Source of the DNA: an uncultured Oscillospiraceae bacterium | GTDB lineage: Bacteria; Bacillota; Clostridia; Oscillospirales; Oscillospiraceae | Reading direction: 5' to 3' | DNA: 17,404 nucleotides | Assembly: GCA_902497145.1 (NCBI GenBank) | Contig: CABVDR010000054.1 | Span: 1 to 17,404, forward strand | Part shown: positions 1-7,353 of the stretch, piece after piece | Layout: each line of letters opens with the position of its first letter | How positions within the stretch are numbered: the stretch's first letter is position 1 | Translations under genes and position numbers: made by a program | Notes under the pieces: generated by a model | The model's database searches: none | Told to the model about the DNA's origin: nothing | The model's input: only the letters and a program-made list of their open reading frames with translations

Positions 1-1
1 C

Positions 2-1423
2 ATCGCTAGCTCTCCCCGCCACGATATGGAGCTCCACGTCCGTCTGGGGGCCAGTCAGGACGGCACCATCCGGGCCATCGATGTGTACACCCTATCCAAC
101 ACCGGGGCCTACGGCGAGCACGGCCCCACCACGGTGGGCCTGTCCGGCCACAAGTCCATCCCCCTGTACACGGGCAACCTGGAGGCCTTCCGCTTTGCCT
201 ACGACGTGGTGTACACCAACCGCCAGTCCGCCGGAGCCTACCGGGGCTACGGCGCTACCCAGGGCATCTTCGCCGTGGAGTCGGCGGTAAACGAGCTGGC
301 CGACCTTCTGGGCATGGACCCGGTGGCTATCCGGGAGAAGAACATGGTCCGGGAGGGGCAGGTCATGCCCGCCTACTACAACGAAAAGACCAACGCCTGC
401 GCCCTGGACCGGTGCATGAGCCGCTGCGCTCAGCTCTTCGGCTGGGAGGAGAAGTTCCCTGTGCGGGACATGGGTAACGGAAAGGTGCGCGCCGCCGGGG
501 TGGCCATGGCCATGCAGGGCTCCGGCATTTCCGGGGTGGACGTGGGCTCGGCCACCATCAAGCTCAGCGACGAGGGGTTTTATAACCTGTCCATCGGCGC
601 GGCGGACATGGGCACCGGGTGCGACACCATCCTGGCCCAGATGGCCGCCGAGTGTCTGGACTGCCCCGTGGACAACATCGCCGTCTTTGGCGCCGACTCC
701 GACGCATCCCCCTACGACTCCGGCTCCTACGCCTCCTCCACCACCTATGTCACCGGCAAGGCGGTGGAGCGGGCCTGTGAGCAGCTGCGGGAGAACATCT
801 GTGCCATCGCGGCTCAGATGATGGAGTGTAAGCCCGAAGAGGTGGAGTTTACCGGTACCGGGGTGCGCCGCCTGGACGGAGGGGGAGAGGTGTCCCTCCA
901 GGACATTGCCACCAAGTCCATGTGCGGCAATGAAATTCCCGTCCAGGTGACCTACACCCACACTTCTCCTGTCTCGCCGCCCCCCTTCATGGTTGGCATG
1001 GTAGAGCTGGAAGTGGACAAGGAGACCGGCGGGGTGGAAGTTCTCAACTACGTGGCCGTGGTGGACTGCGGTACCCCCATCAACCCCAACCTGGCCCGCA
1101 TCCAGACCGAGGGCGGCATCGTCCAGGGCATCGGTATGGCTCTCTTTGAGGGTATCACCTACGATGAGAAGGGCAACCTGCTGGAAAACTCCCTCATGCA
1201 GTACAAGATCCCCACCCGGCTGGACATGGGCCACCTGCGGGTGGAGTTTGAGTCCAGCTACGAGCCCACCGGCCCCTTCGGCGCCAAGTCCATTGGGGAA
1301 ATTGTCATCAACACCCCGTCGCCCGCCATCGCCCATGCTATCTACCGGGCCACCGGCGTGTGGCACCGGACACTGCCCATCACCCCGGAGAAGGTGCTCA
1401 TGGGCATGAAGGCCAAGGGATGA
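2..1423 (+). CDS. Xanthine dehydrogenase family, molybdenum-binding large subunit (3' part, cut by window edge)
   Basis: The reading frame is open from the left edge, and residues before the first ATG (position 26) read SRHD, as in the family, so the true start lies outside the window. The protein is the molybdopterin-binding subunit of a molybdenum hydroxylase that oxidises purines or related N-heterocycles. Counting from Met26 as residue 1, visible family motifs are GAYRGYGATQG (70-80), MQGSGISG (163-170), GAADMGTGCD (191-200), VVDCGTPINPNLARIQTEGG (345-364) and FGAKSIGE (418-425), whose Glu425 matches the catalytic glutamate of xanthine dehydrogenase. The next gene overlaps by 4 nt and is a YgfJ/MocA-like maturation factor, a pairing typical of selenium-dependent molybdenum hydroxylases in clostridia. 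Selenium dependence and substrate are inferred and cannot be read from this fragment. The FeS and FAD parts are not visible. Confidence 0.9.
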   Translation: MASSPRHDMELHVRLGASQDGTIRAIDVYTLSNTGAYGEHGPTTVGLSGHKSIPLYTGNLEAFRFAYDVVYTNRQSAGAYRGYGATQGIFAVESAVNELADLLGMDPVAIREKNMVREGQVMPAYYNEKTNACALDRCMSRCAQLFGWEEKFPVRDMGNGKVRAAGVAMAMQGSGISGVDVGSATIKLSDEGFYNLSIGAADMGTGCDTILAQMAAECLDCPVDNIAVFGADSDASPYDSGSYASSTTYVTGKAVERACEQLRENICAIAAQMMECKPEEVEFTGTGVRRLDGGGEVSLQDIATKSMCGNEIPVQVTYTHTSPVSPPPFMVGMVELEVDKETGGVEVLNYVAVVDCGTPINPNLARIQTEGGIVQGIGMALFEGITYDEKGNLLENSLMQYKIPTRLDMGHLRVEFESSYEPTGPFGAKSIGEIVINTPSPAIAHAIYRATGVWHRTLPITPEKVLMGMKAKG

Positions 1424-1995
1424 ATCACCTGATCCTGCTGGCGGCAGGCTCCTCCCGCCGCTTCGGGGGCAACAAGCTACTGGTCCCCTTCCATGGGAAA
1501 CCTCTGTTTGCCTGGGGACTGGCCGCTCTGAACGAAGTATGCCGGGAGCGGGGGGACTGCACCCTGACGGTGGTCTCCCGCTACCCCGAAATTCGGGAGG
1601 CGGCCCAGGCTTTGGGCGCCCAGGCGGTGGACAGCCCGGAGAGTGAGAAAGGCCAGGCCTACTCCATCCGCGCGGGGCTCCAGGCTCTGGGCGGGGTAGA
1701 GGAAGGGGACTTTCTCCTCTTTCTCCCCGCCGACCAGCCCTGGATCACCCCCAAAACCATTTCCCAGCTGCTGGACGCCGCCGGGCCGGACACCTGGACG
1801 GCCACCGCCGCCTTTGGGGAGCGGGTGGGCACACCCACCCTGTTTTCCGCCCGGCTGCTCCCGGACCTCATGGCCCTGGAGGGAGACCGGGGCGGGCGGA
1901 AGCTGATGGGCCGCCCGGGGCAGCCCTGCCTGACGGTTCCGGCCGGGTCCGAACGGGAGCTGGACGACGTGGACTACCCGGAACAGCTAACATAA
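1420..1995 (+). CDS. YgfJ/MocA-like molybdenum cofactor nucleotidyltransferase
   Basis: The predicted 191-residue protein belongs to the MobA-like NTP-transferase family. Members of the MocA/YgfJ branch attach CMP to molybdopterin or otherwise mature molybdenum hydroxylases in the cytoplasm. The N-terminus shows the nucleotide-binding signature LAAGSSRRFGGNKLL (residues 6-20), followed by a DQPWI segment corresponding to the conserved metal-binding aspartate region and a GTPTLFS segment. I chose the ATG at 1420, not an in-frame ATG at 1360, because the protein then begins directly at MNHLILLAAG as in the family. The start also overlaps the upstream stop in an ATGA arrangement, which implies translational coupling. 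Coupling to the hydroxylase gene supports a job in loading its cofactor. The operon ends at a hairpin terminator just downstream. Confidence 0.88.
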   Translation: MNHLILLAAGSSRRFGGNKLLVPFHGKPLFAWGLAALNEVCRERGDCTLTVVSRYPEIREAAQALGAQAVDSPESEKGQAYSIRAGLQALGGVEEGDFLLFLPADQPWITPKTISQLLDAAGPDTWTATAAFGERVGTPTLFSARLLPDLMALEGDRGGRKLMGRPGQPCLTVPAGSERELDDVDYPEQLT

Positions 1996-2000
1996 GCAGA

Positions 2001-2033
2001 AAAAACTCCGGTTCGTTTTGAACCGGAGTTTTT
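2001..2033. terminator. Bidirectional intrinsic terminator
   Basis: A perfect 10-bp stem ACTCCGGTTC/GAACCGGAGT (2005-2014 with 2020-2029) has a 5-nt loop and is flanked by AAAA on the left and TTTT on the right. It therefore offers a U-tract in both directions and separates the rightward molybdenum hydroxylase genes from the convergent leftward ligase operon. Confidence 0.9.
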
Positions 2034-2037
2034 GCAT

Positions 2038-3546
2038 TTAAAAGCGCTTGATTTTCTTGGAGGGAGTTTTTTCAAACTCGGTCTCCCGGACGATCAGGCT
2101 GTAAATCTTCTTGTGGGGGGCCGCCTGGAGATTGTACTGATCAATGATCTCCTGGAGGGCGGCGCGCACGTCCTTGATGTGCTTTTTCTTGGCATACTCG
2201 TAGTCGGGGAAGATCTCCGCCTCAATGACGCCGTTGTGCTCCCGCACCAGCACCTCCTGGATGAGGCGCTCCACACCCAGCTTGTTTTCCAGCTCCTCGG
2301 GGGAGACGTTCTCGCCGTTTTTGGTGATAATGAGGTTCTTCTTCCGGCCGGTGAGATAGACAAAGCCCTCCTCGTCCACATAGCCCAGGTCGCCGGTCTT
2401 CAGCCAGCCGTCTTCCAGGGTAGCGGCGGTCTCCTCGGGCATCTTGTAGTAGCCCTGCATCACACTGCTGCCCCGGACCCACAGCTCGCCGTCCACCGTC
2501 TTGGCCTCACAGTTGTCAATGAGCTGACCCACCGACTTCTTGTTGATGTTCCAGGGCCGGGTGGTGCTGATGACGGGGGAGCACTCGGTCATACCGTAGC
2601 CGGGCAGGATGGTGATGCCGTACTTCTCGAACAGGTCGAGATAGGAGGGATCCAGGTAAGCGCCGCCGCTGCAGATGGTGGTCAGCTGCTTGCCGAACAC
2701 CGTATTCTTCACCAGCTTGGGGGGCAGGATGGTGTTCTCCTCCAGCTTTTTGGCAATGGTCTCAATCATCAGAGGGACCATCAGAATCATCTCGGGCTTG
2801 AAGAGCTGGATGTTCTTCATCACCCGCAGCAGGGAGTCGTTGATGCAGATGACCGCACCCAGGGTGATGCCCTTGAGGATGTCCAGACACAGGCAGTAGG
2901 CGTGGTGGATGGGCAGCACGGTGAGCAGCACCAGCCGCTCGGGCAGGTTCATGTTGATGCTGGTGGCGTTTTCGGCCAGGTTGCGGTGGGTGAGCATGAC
3001 CCCCTTGCTCTTGCCGGTGGTGCCGGAGGTAAACATGATGGTGCACAGCTGGTCGGGCTGGGGCTGGATGTCACAGGGGCCGGGGTTGGCCTCCAGAAGC
3101 TTGGGGAAGGAGAGGGCCTGGTCGCTGTCCTCCTCCTGCTGCATGAGCACCACGTGCTTGAGCTTGGGGCAGTGCTCCTTGGCCCCCTCGGCCACGTCCT
3201 TCCGGGCAGCGTCGGCCACCAGGGTGGTAACGTCGGCCCGGTCCAGCAGCTCCCAAACCTCGTTGGCGGGGAGGGAGGCGTCCAGGGGGACGGCCACGCT
3301 GCCGCTGTTGACGGTGCCCAGATAGGTCACCATCCAGGCGTAGGAGGTGGGGCCGATGACGGCGATGTGGCTGCCCTGCTCGCCCAGGGCGGACAGGGCG
3401 TTGGAGAAGCGCTCGCTGTCCTCCCGCAGCTGGTTGTAGGTCTTGTCGGCAATTTCGTGCTTGCCGATCTTATAGCGCACGGCGACTTCCGGACCAAAGC
3501 GCTCCTGGGCCTGGACCAGCATGTCGCGAATGGTACTGGTTAACAT
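2038..3546 (-). CDS. Acyl-activating AMP-forming ligase (stand-alone adenylation enzyme)
   Basis: This 502-residue enzyme belongs to the ANL superfamily, which activates a carboxylic acid as acyl-AMP and passes it to CoA or an acyl carrier protein. The P-loop FTSGTTGKSKG is at 172-182, GYGMTECSP at 316-324, TGDLG with the ribose-binding Asp386 at 384-388, and GRKKN with hinge Arg401 at 400-404. The C-terminal TPSKKIKR carries the likely catalytic Lys498. The overall pattern, including YLTGRKKNLIITKNGENVSP, looks more like fatty-acyl ligases than amino-acid adenylation domains, but the substrate is not proven. It is the last gene of the five-gene operon, 17 nt after the carrier protein gene, with AGGAG 8 nt before the ATG. 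Loading the neighbouring carrier protein is the natural inference. A DltA-like role was considered but no dltB or dltD is present. Confidence 0.88.
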   Translation of the reverse strand: MLTSTIRDMLVQAQERFGPEVAVRYKIGKHEIADKTYNQLREDSERFSNALSALGEQGSHIAVIGPTSYAWMVTYLGTVNSGSVAVPLDASLPANEVWELLDRADVTTLVADAARKDVAEGAKEHCPKLKHVVLMQQEEDSDQALSFPKLLEANPGPCDIQPQPDQLCTIMFTSGTTGKSKGVMLTHRNLAENATSINMNLPERLVLLTVLPIHHAYCLCLDILKGITLGAVICINDSLLRVMKNIQLFKPEMILMVPLMIETIAKKLEENTILPPKLVKNTVFGKQLTTICSGGAYLDPSYLDLFEKYGITILPGYGMTECSPVISTTRPWNINKKSVGQLIDNCEAKTVDGELWVRGSSVMQGYYKMPEETAATLEDGWLKTGDLGYVDEEGFVYLTGRKKNLIITKNGENVSPEELENKLGVERLIQEVLVREHNGVIEAEIFPDYEYAKKKHIKDVRAALQEIIDQYNLQAAPHKKIYSLIVRETEFEKTPSKKIKRF

Positions 3547-3563
3547 AGTCGTTACTCCTGTTC

Positions 3564-3791
3564 TCAGTCGGCCAGCTTCTGGATGTAGTCTACCGCCTCA
3601 CCCACGGTGCGCAGCTTCACTACCTCGGCCTCGTCCACCTCGATGTCGAAGGTGTCCTCCACCTCGCCCAGCATGCTCATAAAGTCAAAGGAGGTAAAGC
3701 CCAGATCCTCCATAAAACGGGAGTCGGGGGTGATCTTCTCGGGCTCTACTTCCACATAGTTGCAGATGATCTCAACCAATTTCTCAAACAT
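3564..3791 (-). CDS. Stand-alone acyl/peptidyl carrier protein
   Basis: The protein is 75 residues long, acidic and predicted helical, the size of a free acyl carrier protein. The phosphopantetheine attachment site is seen as EDLGFTSFDFMSM (28-40), with Ser34 as the modified serine. The usual DSLD is replaced by TSFD, which is closer to carrier proteins of specialised pathways than to FabF-pathway ACP. It lies between the condensation-domain gene (15 nt gap) and the ligase gene (17 nt gap), with GAGG about 9 nt before the ATG. The likely role is to hold an activated acyl or aminoacyl group from the ligase as a thioester for the condensation enzyme. No phosphopantetheinyl transferase is encoded nearby, so a housekeeping one would have to modify it. 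Confidence 0.9.
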   Translation of the reverse strand: MFEKLVEIICNYVEVEPEKITPDSRFMEDLGFTSFDFMSMLGEVEDTFDIEVDEAEVVKLRTVGEAVDYIQKLAD

Positions 3792-3806
3792 AATTAACGT
3801 CCTCTT

Positions 3807-5213
3807 TTACACTAATTTGATGATCTCGCCGATGGTCAGGTCGGGGTTCTCCACGCCCTTGAACATGATCTTGCACAGATAGTAGTAGAAGTACTCCAGC
3901 TCCTCCCGGGAGAAGGCCTTCACCTGGTGCTCAAAGTTGAAGTCCAGGCCGTTGTCCTCGGGGCGGTGCATGACGGTCAGGTACACGGCCTGGGGGGTCA
4001 TGCCGTTGGGATACCACTTGGTGGTGTAGCGGATGTCGCCCAGCTGATCCAGGCCCTTTTCCTTCAGAGTGAGGGGCTGGTAGGTGAGAGAGATGGGCTC
4101 ATAGGTCAGACCGGCGTGGGGCTGGGGATAGGTCTTGGCGCGGTAGGCAAAGTAGGCGGTGGGGTCGTAGTTGGCGTGGCGGAAGTACTCGTTCTGCTTG
4201 TCCCGGATGGCGTAGATGGCGTCAATGAACTTCATGTCCTGGGTAAAGCAGGTGCGGAAGGGGAAGGAGTGGATGCGGGTGCCGCCCGACTTCTTCTCCT
4301 TTAGGGTGGCCCGGCGGGCGATGGCGTTGTTGATGGACACATCGTCGTGGCCGTTCATCTTCTGGAAGTAAGTACGCATGCCCATCAGCAGCAGGCACAC
4401 CAGGGAGACCCGGTACTCCTCGCAGAAGTTCATCAGCCGCTGGGTGGGCTCGCCCTCCAGGTGGAAGATGTCCAGGGCGGAGGTGGTGTCGCCGGAGGCG
4501 TTGAAGGCGGTGCGCAGCTCCGGATTGTGGAACATCTGCCGGGCGGCCTCCAGCTTGTCGGTGCCGTGGATGCCGTTGTAGATGGGCTCGGAGGACTCGA
4601 TCTCCTTCTGGAAGAACTCCATGTCCCGCAGCTGGGCCTTGCTGCCCGCCTCGTAGGCCAGATCCTTCTGGATCTGCTCGATGTAGGAGGCCATCTCCTT
4701 GGGAGCGGGGACGCCCTCATACTTCTGGCTGCAGTAGAGCTCAATGATGTCCTTCAGGAAACAGATGAGAGACTGGGCGTCCACGATCATGTGGTGGCCC
4801 AAAAAGTAGATGCCGTTAAAGCCGTCGGGCAGGCTGATCATGACAATCCGGGTGAGGGGGGAGTCCTCCATCTTGAAGGGGACGGTGGTCCACTGCTGCA
4901 TCACCTTGTCAGCCTCCTCCAGGGTACCCTGGGAGAAGTCCACAAACTCGATGTCCCGCTCTTCTTTGTCCACCACGTACTGGTAGTAGGTGCCGTCCTT
5001 GTCCTTGGCAAAGCGGACCCGCATGCCCTCGCAGCGGTCATAGGCCTGGTAGATGGACTGTTTGAGCAGATCCCAGTCGATCTCCGACTGGATGGTCAGG
5101 CGGGTGCCGATGTTCATGACCGCAGCGCTGGGACAATAGGGGAGATAGAACAGATGGAACTTCTGGGCCACGGTCAGGGGGTAGACCGGATAACCTTTGT
5201 GTTTACGCATCAT
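3807..5213 (-). CDS. Stand-alone condensation-domain acyltransferase
   Basis: At 468 residues this matches one NRPS condensation domain or a related CoA-dependent acyltransferase (PapA/wax-ester-synthase fold). The active-site motif is H140-H141-M-I-V-D145-A146, in the context YFLGHHMIVDAQSL. It fits the HHxxxDG signature except that the last glycine is alanine; the catalytic second histidine and the aspartate are kept. The N-terminal YPLTVAQKFHLFY (11-23) resembles core motif C1, and CEGMRVRF (61-68) resembles the C2 arginine region. No adenylation, carrier or thioesterase domain is fused. Its start overlaps the hydrolase stop by 4 nt (ATGA) and is preceded by GGAGG. It probably transfers an acyl group from the adjacent carrier protein to an amine or alcohol; donor and acceptor are unknown. 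Confidence 0.82.
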   Translation of the reverse strand: MMRKHKGYPVYPLTVAQKFHLFYLPYCPSAAVMNIGTRLTIQSEIDWDLLKQSIYQAYDRCEGMRVRFAKDKDGTYYQYVVDKEERDIEFVDFSQGTLEEADKVMQQWTTVPFKMEDSPLTRIVMISLPDGFNGIYFLGHHMIVDAQSLICFLKDIIELYCSQKYEGVPAPKEMASYIEQIQKDLAYEAGSKAQLRDMEFFQKEIESSEPIYNGIHGTDKLEAARQMFHNPELRTAFNASGDTTSALDIFHLEGEPTQRLMNFCEEYRVSLVCLLLMGMRTYFQKMNGHDDVSINNAIARRATLKEKKSGGTRIHSFPFRTCFTQDMKFIDAIYAIRDKQNEYFRHANYDPTAYFAYRAKTYPQPHAGLTYEPISLTYQPLTLKEKGLDQLGDIRYTTKWYPNGMTPQAVYLTVMHRPEDNGLDFNFEHQVKAFSREELEYFYYYLCKIMFKGVENPDLTIGEIIKLV

Positions 5214-6148
5214 TTGATAATTCCTCCAATAAAGTTGTCCAGGACCGCCTCATAGGCCTTGGGGTCCTTATAGTAACTCTCCACGTGGCCCGCTCCTTCC
5301 ACGATGTATTTGGTCTTGGGGGCGGCGCAGTTTTCATACAGCTCATCGCACATGCAGGGGGGAACAAAGGTGTCCTTGCTGCCGTGGATGAACAGCATGG
5401 GGACCTTGGCGCGGCGGACCTCCCGGGCGGCGTTGCAGTCGTCCAGGCCATAGCCCGCCAGGCGCTTGTTGACCTGGTCAGCCAGGGAGATCATGGGGAA
5501 GGCGGGCAGGTGGTACATGCTGTGGAGCACATGGGTAAAGACATACTTGGGGGAGGTGAAGGCGGAGTCAGAGACGATACCCTTCACCTGGGGCGGCAGG
5601 TCCATGCCGCTGACCATGCACACGGTGGCCCCGCCCATGGAGCCGCCATGGAGAATGATCTGGGCATCCTGACCCACCTTGTCGATGGTCCAGCGGATCC
5701 ACTCCAGGGCATCCAGCCGGTCCATGCAGCCAAAGCCGATGTATTTGCCCTCACTCTGGCCGTGGGAGCGCTGGTCGACGATGAGCACCCCAAAGCCCCG
5801 GCTCATAAAGCAGCGGGCCAGGGTGGGATACTCCTGCATTCCGCTGCTGGTGTAGCCATGGAAGCAGATGGCCACCTTGTTGCCTGGGCCGGGAAAGTAG
5901 GTACTATGGAGCTTCAGGCCGTCGTGGGAGAGGATGCCCACCTCCTCATGGGGCTGCTGGAGCAGCCAGTCCCGGTTCTCGTGCATCAGGGGGTAGTACT
6001 GACTCCAGTCGATACCGGACATCTTGGCGCTGCGCTCCGCCTTGACATTGGAGCGGATCATAGTGCGGCGGTAGAAGTAGGCGGTGCCCAGTCCCTCCGC
6101 CGCAGCCGCCAGACCCACAAGGGCGGCGGCCTTTTTCAGCATACCCAT
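5210..6148 (-). CDS. Membrane-anchored alpha/beta hydrolase
   Basis: The 312-residue protein is a serine hydrolase with the alpha/beta fold. Residues 4-26 form a hydrophobic N-terminal stretch (KKAAALVGLAAAAEGLG) followed by RRTMIR, which suggests a signal anchor; no cleavage site is obvious. The oxyanion region FHGYTSSG is at 96-103. The nucleophile elbow GGSMGG gives Ser170, HGSKDTFVP gives Asp259 and EGAGHVES gives His288, so the triad is complete. The family includes BAAT-like and DUF-type esterases and peptidases acting on diverse acyl substrates. The gene sits 4 nt after the SCP2-like gene and overlaps the condensation gene. In this context it may release or trim the product, or supply free acyl substrate at the membrane; that is inference. 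Confidence 0.85.
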   Translation of the reverse strand: MGMLKKAAALVGLAAAAEGLGTAYFYRRTMIRSNVKAERSAKMSGIDWSQYYPLMHENRDWLLQQPHEEVGILSHDGLKLHSTYFPGPGNKVAICFHGYTSSGMQEYPTLARCFMSRGFGVLIVDQRSHGQSEGKYIGFGCMDRLDALEWIRWTIDKVGQDAQIILHGGSMGGATVCMVSGMDLPPQVKGIVSDSAFTSPKYVFTHVLHSMYHLPAFPMISLADQVNKRLAGYGLDDCNAAREVRRAKVPMLFIHGSKDTFVPPCMCDELYENCAAPKTKYIVEGAGHVESYYKDPKAYEAVLDNFIGGIIK

Positions 6149-6152
6149 AAGC

Positions 6153-6488
6153 TCAGCCCTTTCTCTTGCTGGCCAGCAGGTCGCCCAGCTTCAGCGCTTT
6201 ATCAATGTTACCCTCCACCTTCAGCTTGCCGGTGGTAAAGGCCAGCACAGGGTCGGTCTTGCCCTTGGCCAGTTTAAACAGGGTGTCCGCGGTGCAGGTG
6301 AACATCACGTCCCGGTCGAAGTACTCGTAGGGCTCGATATACAGCTTGCCCTCCTTGACCTCGGCATAAAAAATGCCCTCGGCCTCCCCGATGATGTTGA
6401 ATTGATAGGCCAGATGCTCATGGATATCACTGACATCTGCCCCCGCCAGCATCCCTTTTACTTCGGAAAACATGTCTGCGTATGTCAT
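6153..6488 (-). CDS. SCP2-like sterol/lipid-binding protein
   Basis: This small protein of 111 residues matches the SCP2 sterol-transfer fold. The C-terminal half (about 60-106) has the family pattern VMFTCTADTLFKLAKGKTDP followed by AFTTGKLKVEGNIDKALKLG. SCP2 domains bind fatty acyl chains, acyl-CoA or other hydrophobic ligands in a tunnel. I chose the ATG at 6488, not an upstream in-frame ATG at 6701, because AGGAGG lies 8 nt before it. The longer reading would also run back through the promoter and operator region. As first gene of the leftward operon it points to a hydrophobic substrate or product. It has no signal peptide and should be cytoplasmic. Confidence 0.85.
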   Translation of the reverse strand: MTYADMFSEVKGMLAGADVSDIHEHLAYQFNIIGEAEGIFYAEVKEGKLYIEPYEYFDRDVMFTCTADTLFKLAKGKTDPVLAFTTGKLKVEGNIDKALKLGDLLASKRKG

Positions 6489-6502
6489 TGGGATCCTCCT
6501 TT

Positions 6503-6521
6503 TTTCGACCAGTGGTCGAAA
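6503..6521. promoter_or_regulatory. Operator O1, probable TetR box
   Basis: A perfect palindrome with 9-bp arms around a central G (TTTCGACCA / TGGTCGAAA) lies between the predicted -10 of the leftward operon and its first ribosome binding site. It covers the likely transcription start. The size and symmetry suit a TetR-family dimer, and the divergent tetR gene is the obvious partner. Confidence 0.75.
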
Positions 6522-6523
6522 CA

Positions 6524-6552
6524 ATTCTAACGGTAGACTAGCACGTTTTCGA
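6524..6552 (-). promoter_or_regulatory. Predicted promoter of the SCP2-hydrolase-condensation-ACP-ligase operon
   Basis: On the minus strand the -35 is TCGAAA (6547-6552), the spacer is 17 bp and the -10 is TAGAAT (6524-6529). An alternative pair, TTGACC (6558-6563) with TAGTCT, is weaker at the -10. Either way the promoter is flanked by the two CGACC/GGTCG palindromes, so a bound repressor would block it. Confidence 0.55.
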
Positions 6553-6563
6553 CCGCCGGTCAA
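6547..6563. promoter_or_regulatory. Operator O2, second probable TetR box
   Basis: GACCG-C-CGGTC (6551-6561) is a perfect inner palindrome with partly matching flanks (TTC on the left, AA on the right). It repeats the GACC/GGTC half-sites of O1 about 45 bp away and overlaps the predicted -35 of the leftward operon. Confidence 0.6.
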
Positions 6564-6616
6564 TACGTTTTTCTTCCAATTAACATCCAAAAAGAAAGAT
6601 TTGGTAATTATTTCAT

Positions 6617-6644
6617 TTGTGCGGAGAAAAAACTGTGTTATACT
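6617..6644 (+). promoter_or_regulatory. Predicted promoter of tetR-family gene
   Basis: TTGTGC (6617-6622), a 16-bp spacer and TATACT (6639-6644) lie 50 bp before the tetR start. The region is AT-rich compared with its surroundings. Both operators lie more than 50 bp upstream of this -35, so they may not repress tetR directly. Confidence 0.5.
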
Positions 6645-6693
6645 GTAAAAAATAAAGACAAGGATGAGATTTCCAAAAGAAAGGTTATAAGCC

Positions 6694-7305
6694 ATGGCCA
6701 AAGATCAGAACAAATACGACTTGATTTTAGACGCGCTCCAGCGGCTGCTGGCGGAGCGCAGCGTGCAGACGATCTCAGTCAGCGATATCGCCCAGGCTGC
6801 GGGCATCGGGAAGGGGAGTATCTATTACTACTTTCCCTCCAAGGACGCCATTGTGGAGGCTCTGGTCCAGCGCAGCTACGAAGCGCCCCTGAAAACTGCC
6901 CAGAGCCTGTCCGCCCGCACCGACATCCCTCCCTTCACCCGCATGGCCATGATTTTTAAGGCCTGCCGCTCCTCCTCCACAGAGTACTCCAAGTCGGAGG
7001 CCGGAGCCGGGGCGGGAGCCCAGGAGAAGGCATTTTTACATCAGACCTATATCAACCACCTGATCACTGAGCTCAAGCCAGTGCTCGCGGAGATCATCCG
7101 CCAGGGCATCCAGGCGGGGGAGATCCACTTTGACCGGCCCGACGAGCTGGCCGAGATCGTGCTCATTATTCTTACCGTGAAGATGGACAACACCATCGTC
7201 CCGTCCACCAAGGAGGAGATTGAAAGGACCATCGCCGCCCTGGTGTCTCTGCTGGAGAAGGGGACGGAGAATCCCCCTGGGTCGCTGGATTTCCTTATAA
7301 AATAA
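6694..7305 (+). CDS. TetR/AcrR-family transcriptional regulator
   Basis: The 203-residue protein has an N-terminal TetR helix-turn-helix. VSDIAQAAGIGKGSIYYYFPSKDAIVEALV (29-58) matches the family's recognition helix and the tyrosine-rich turn that follows it. The rest should be a helical ligand-binding and dimerisation domain. A stretch rich in Gly and Ala (about 107-116) is an unusual low-complexity patch inside that domain. The start is supported by AAAGG 9 nt upstream. It is transcribed away from the five-gene acyl operon, and palindromes in the shared region suggest it represses that operon, probably in response to a fatty acid, acyl-CoA or the pathway product. Its gene ends at a strong hairpin terminator. 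Confidence 0.92.
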   Translation: MAKDQNKYDLILDALQRLLAERSVQTISVSDIAQAAGIGKGSIYYYFPSKDAIVEALVQRSYEAPLKTAQSLSARTDIPPFTRMAMIFKACRSSSTEYSKSEAGAGAGAQEKAFLHQTYINHLITELKPVLAEIIRQGIQAGEIHFDRPDELAEIVLIILTVKMDNTIVPSTKEEIERTIAALVSLLEKGTENPPGSLDFLIK

Positions 7306-7310
7306 AGAAA

Positions 7311-7345
7311 TGGGAGCCTGAGCATCTGCTCAGGCTCCCATTTTT
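7311..7345. terminator. Intrinsic terminator between tetR and the DUF3169 gene
   Basis: A 14-nt inverted repeat TGGGAGCCTGAGCA (7311-7324 with 7327-7340) is followed by TTTTT. The mirror direction is preceded by an A-rich run (AAATAAAGAAA), so it can also stop leftward transcripts. It sits between convergent genes. Confidence 0.9.
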
Positions 7346-7353
7346 GCTTTTTG

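Noticed and set aside
92..1366. Long open frame antisense to the molybdenum hydroxylase gene
   Set aside because: Its translation is rich in Gly, His and Val with no recognisable domain. It is the usual shadow of a GC-rich gene whose sense frame has clear family motifs.
2032..3543. 503-codon open frame antisense to the AMP ligase
   Set aside because: The opposite strand carries an intact ligase with P-loop, Asp386 and Lys498. The antisense product is low-complexity, and its frame starts inside the terminator region.
2038..3791. Ligase and carrier protein as DltA and DltC (D-alanylation of teichoic acid)
   Set aside because: Sizes fit, but dltB and dltD are absent, the ligase motifs look like fatty-acyl ligases and the partners are a condensation enzyme and a lipid carrier.
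6489..6701. N-terminal extension of the SCP2-like protein back to an ATG at 6701
   Set aside because: It would read through the promoter and both operators. The ATG at 6488 has an AGGAGG at good spacing and gives the normal SCP2 length.
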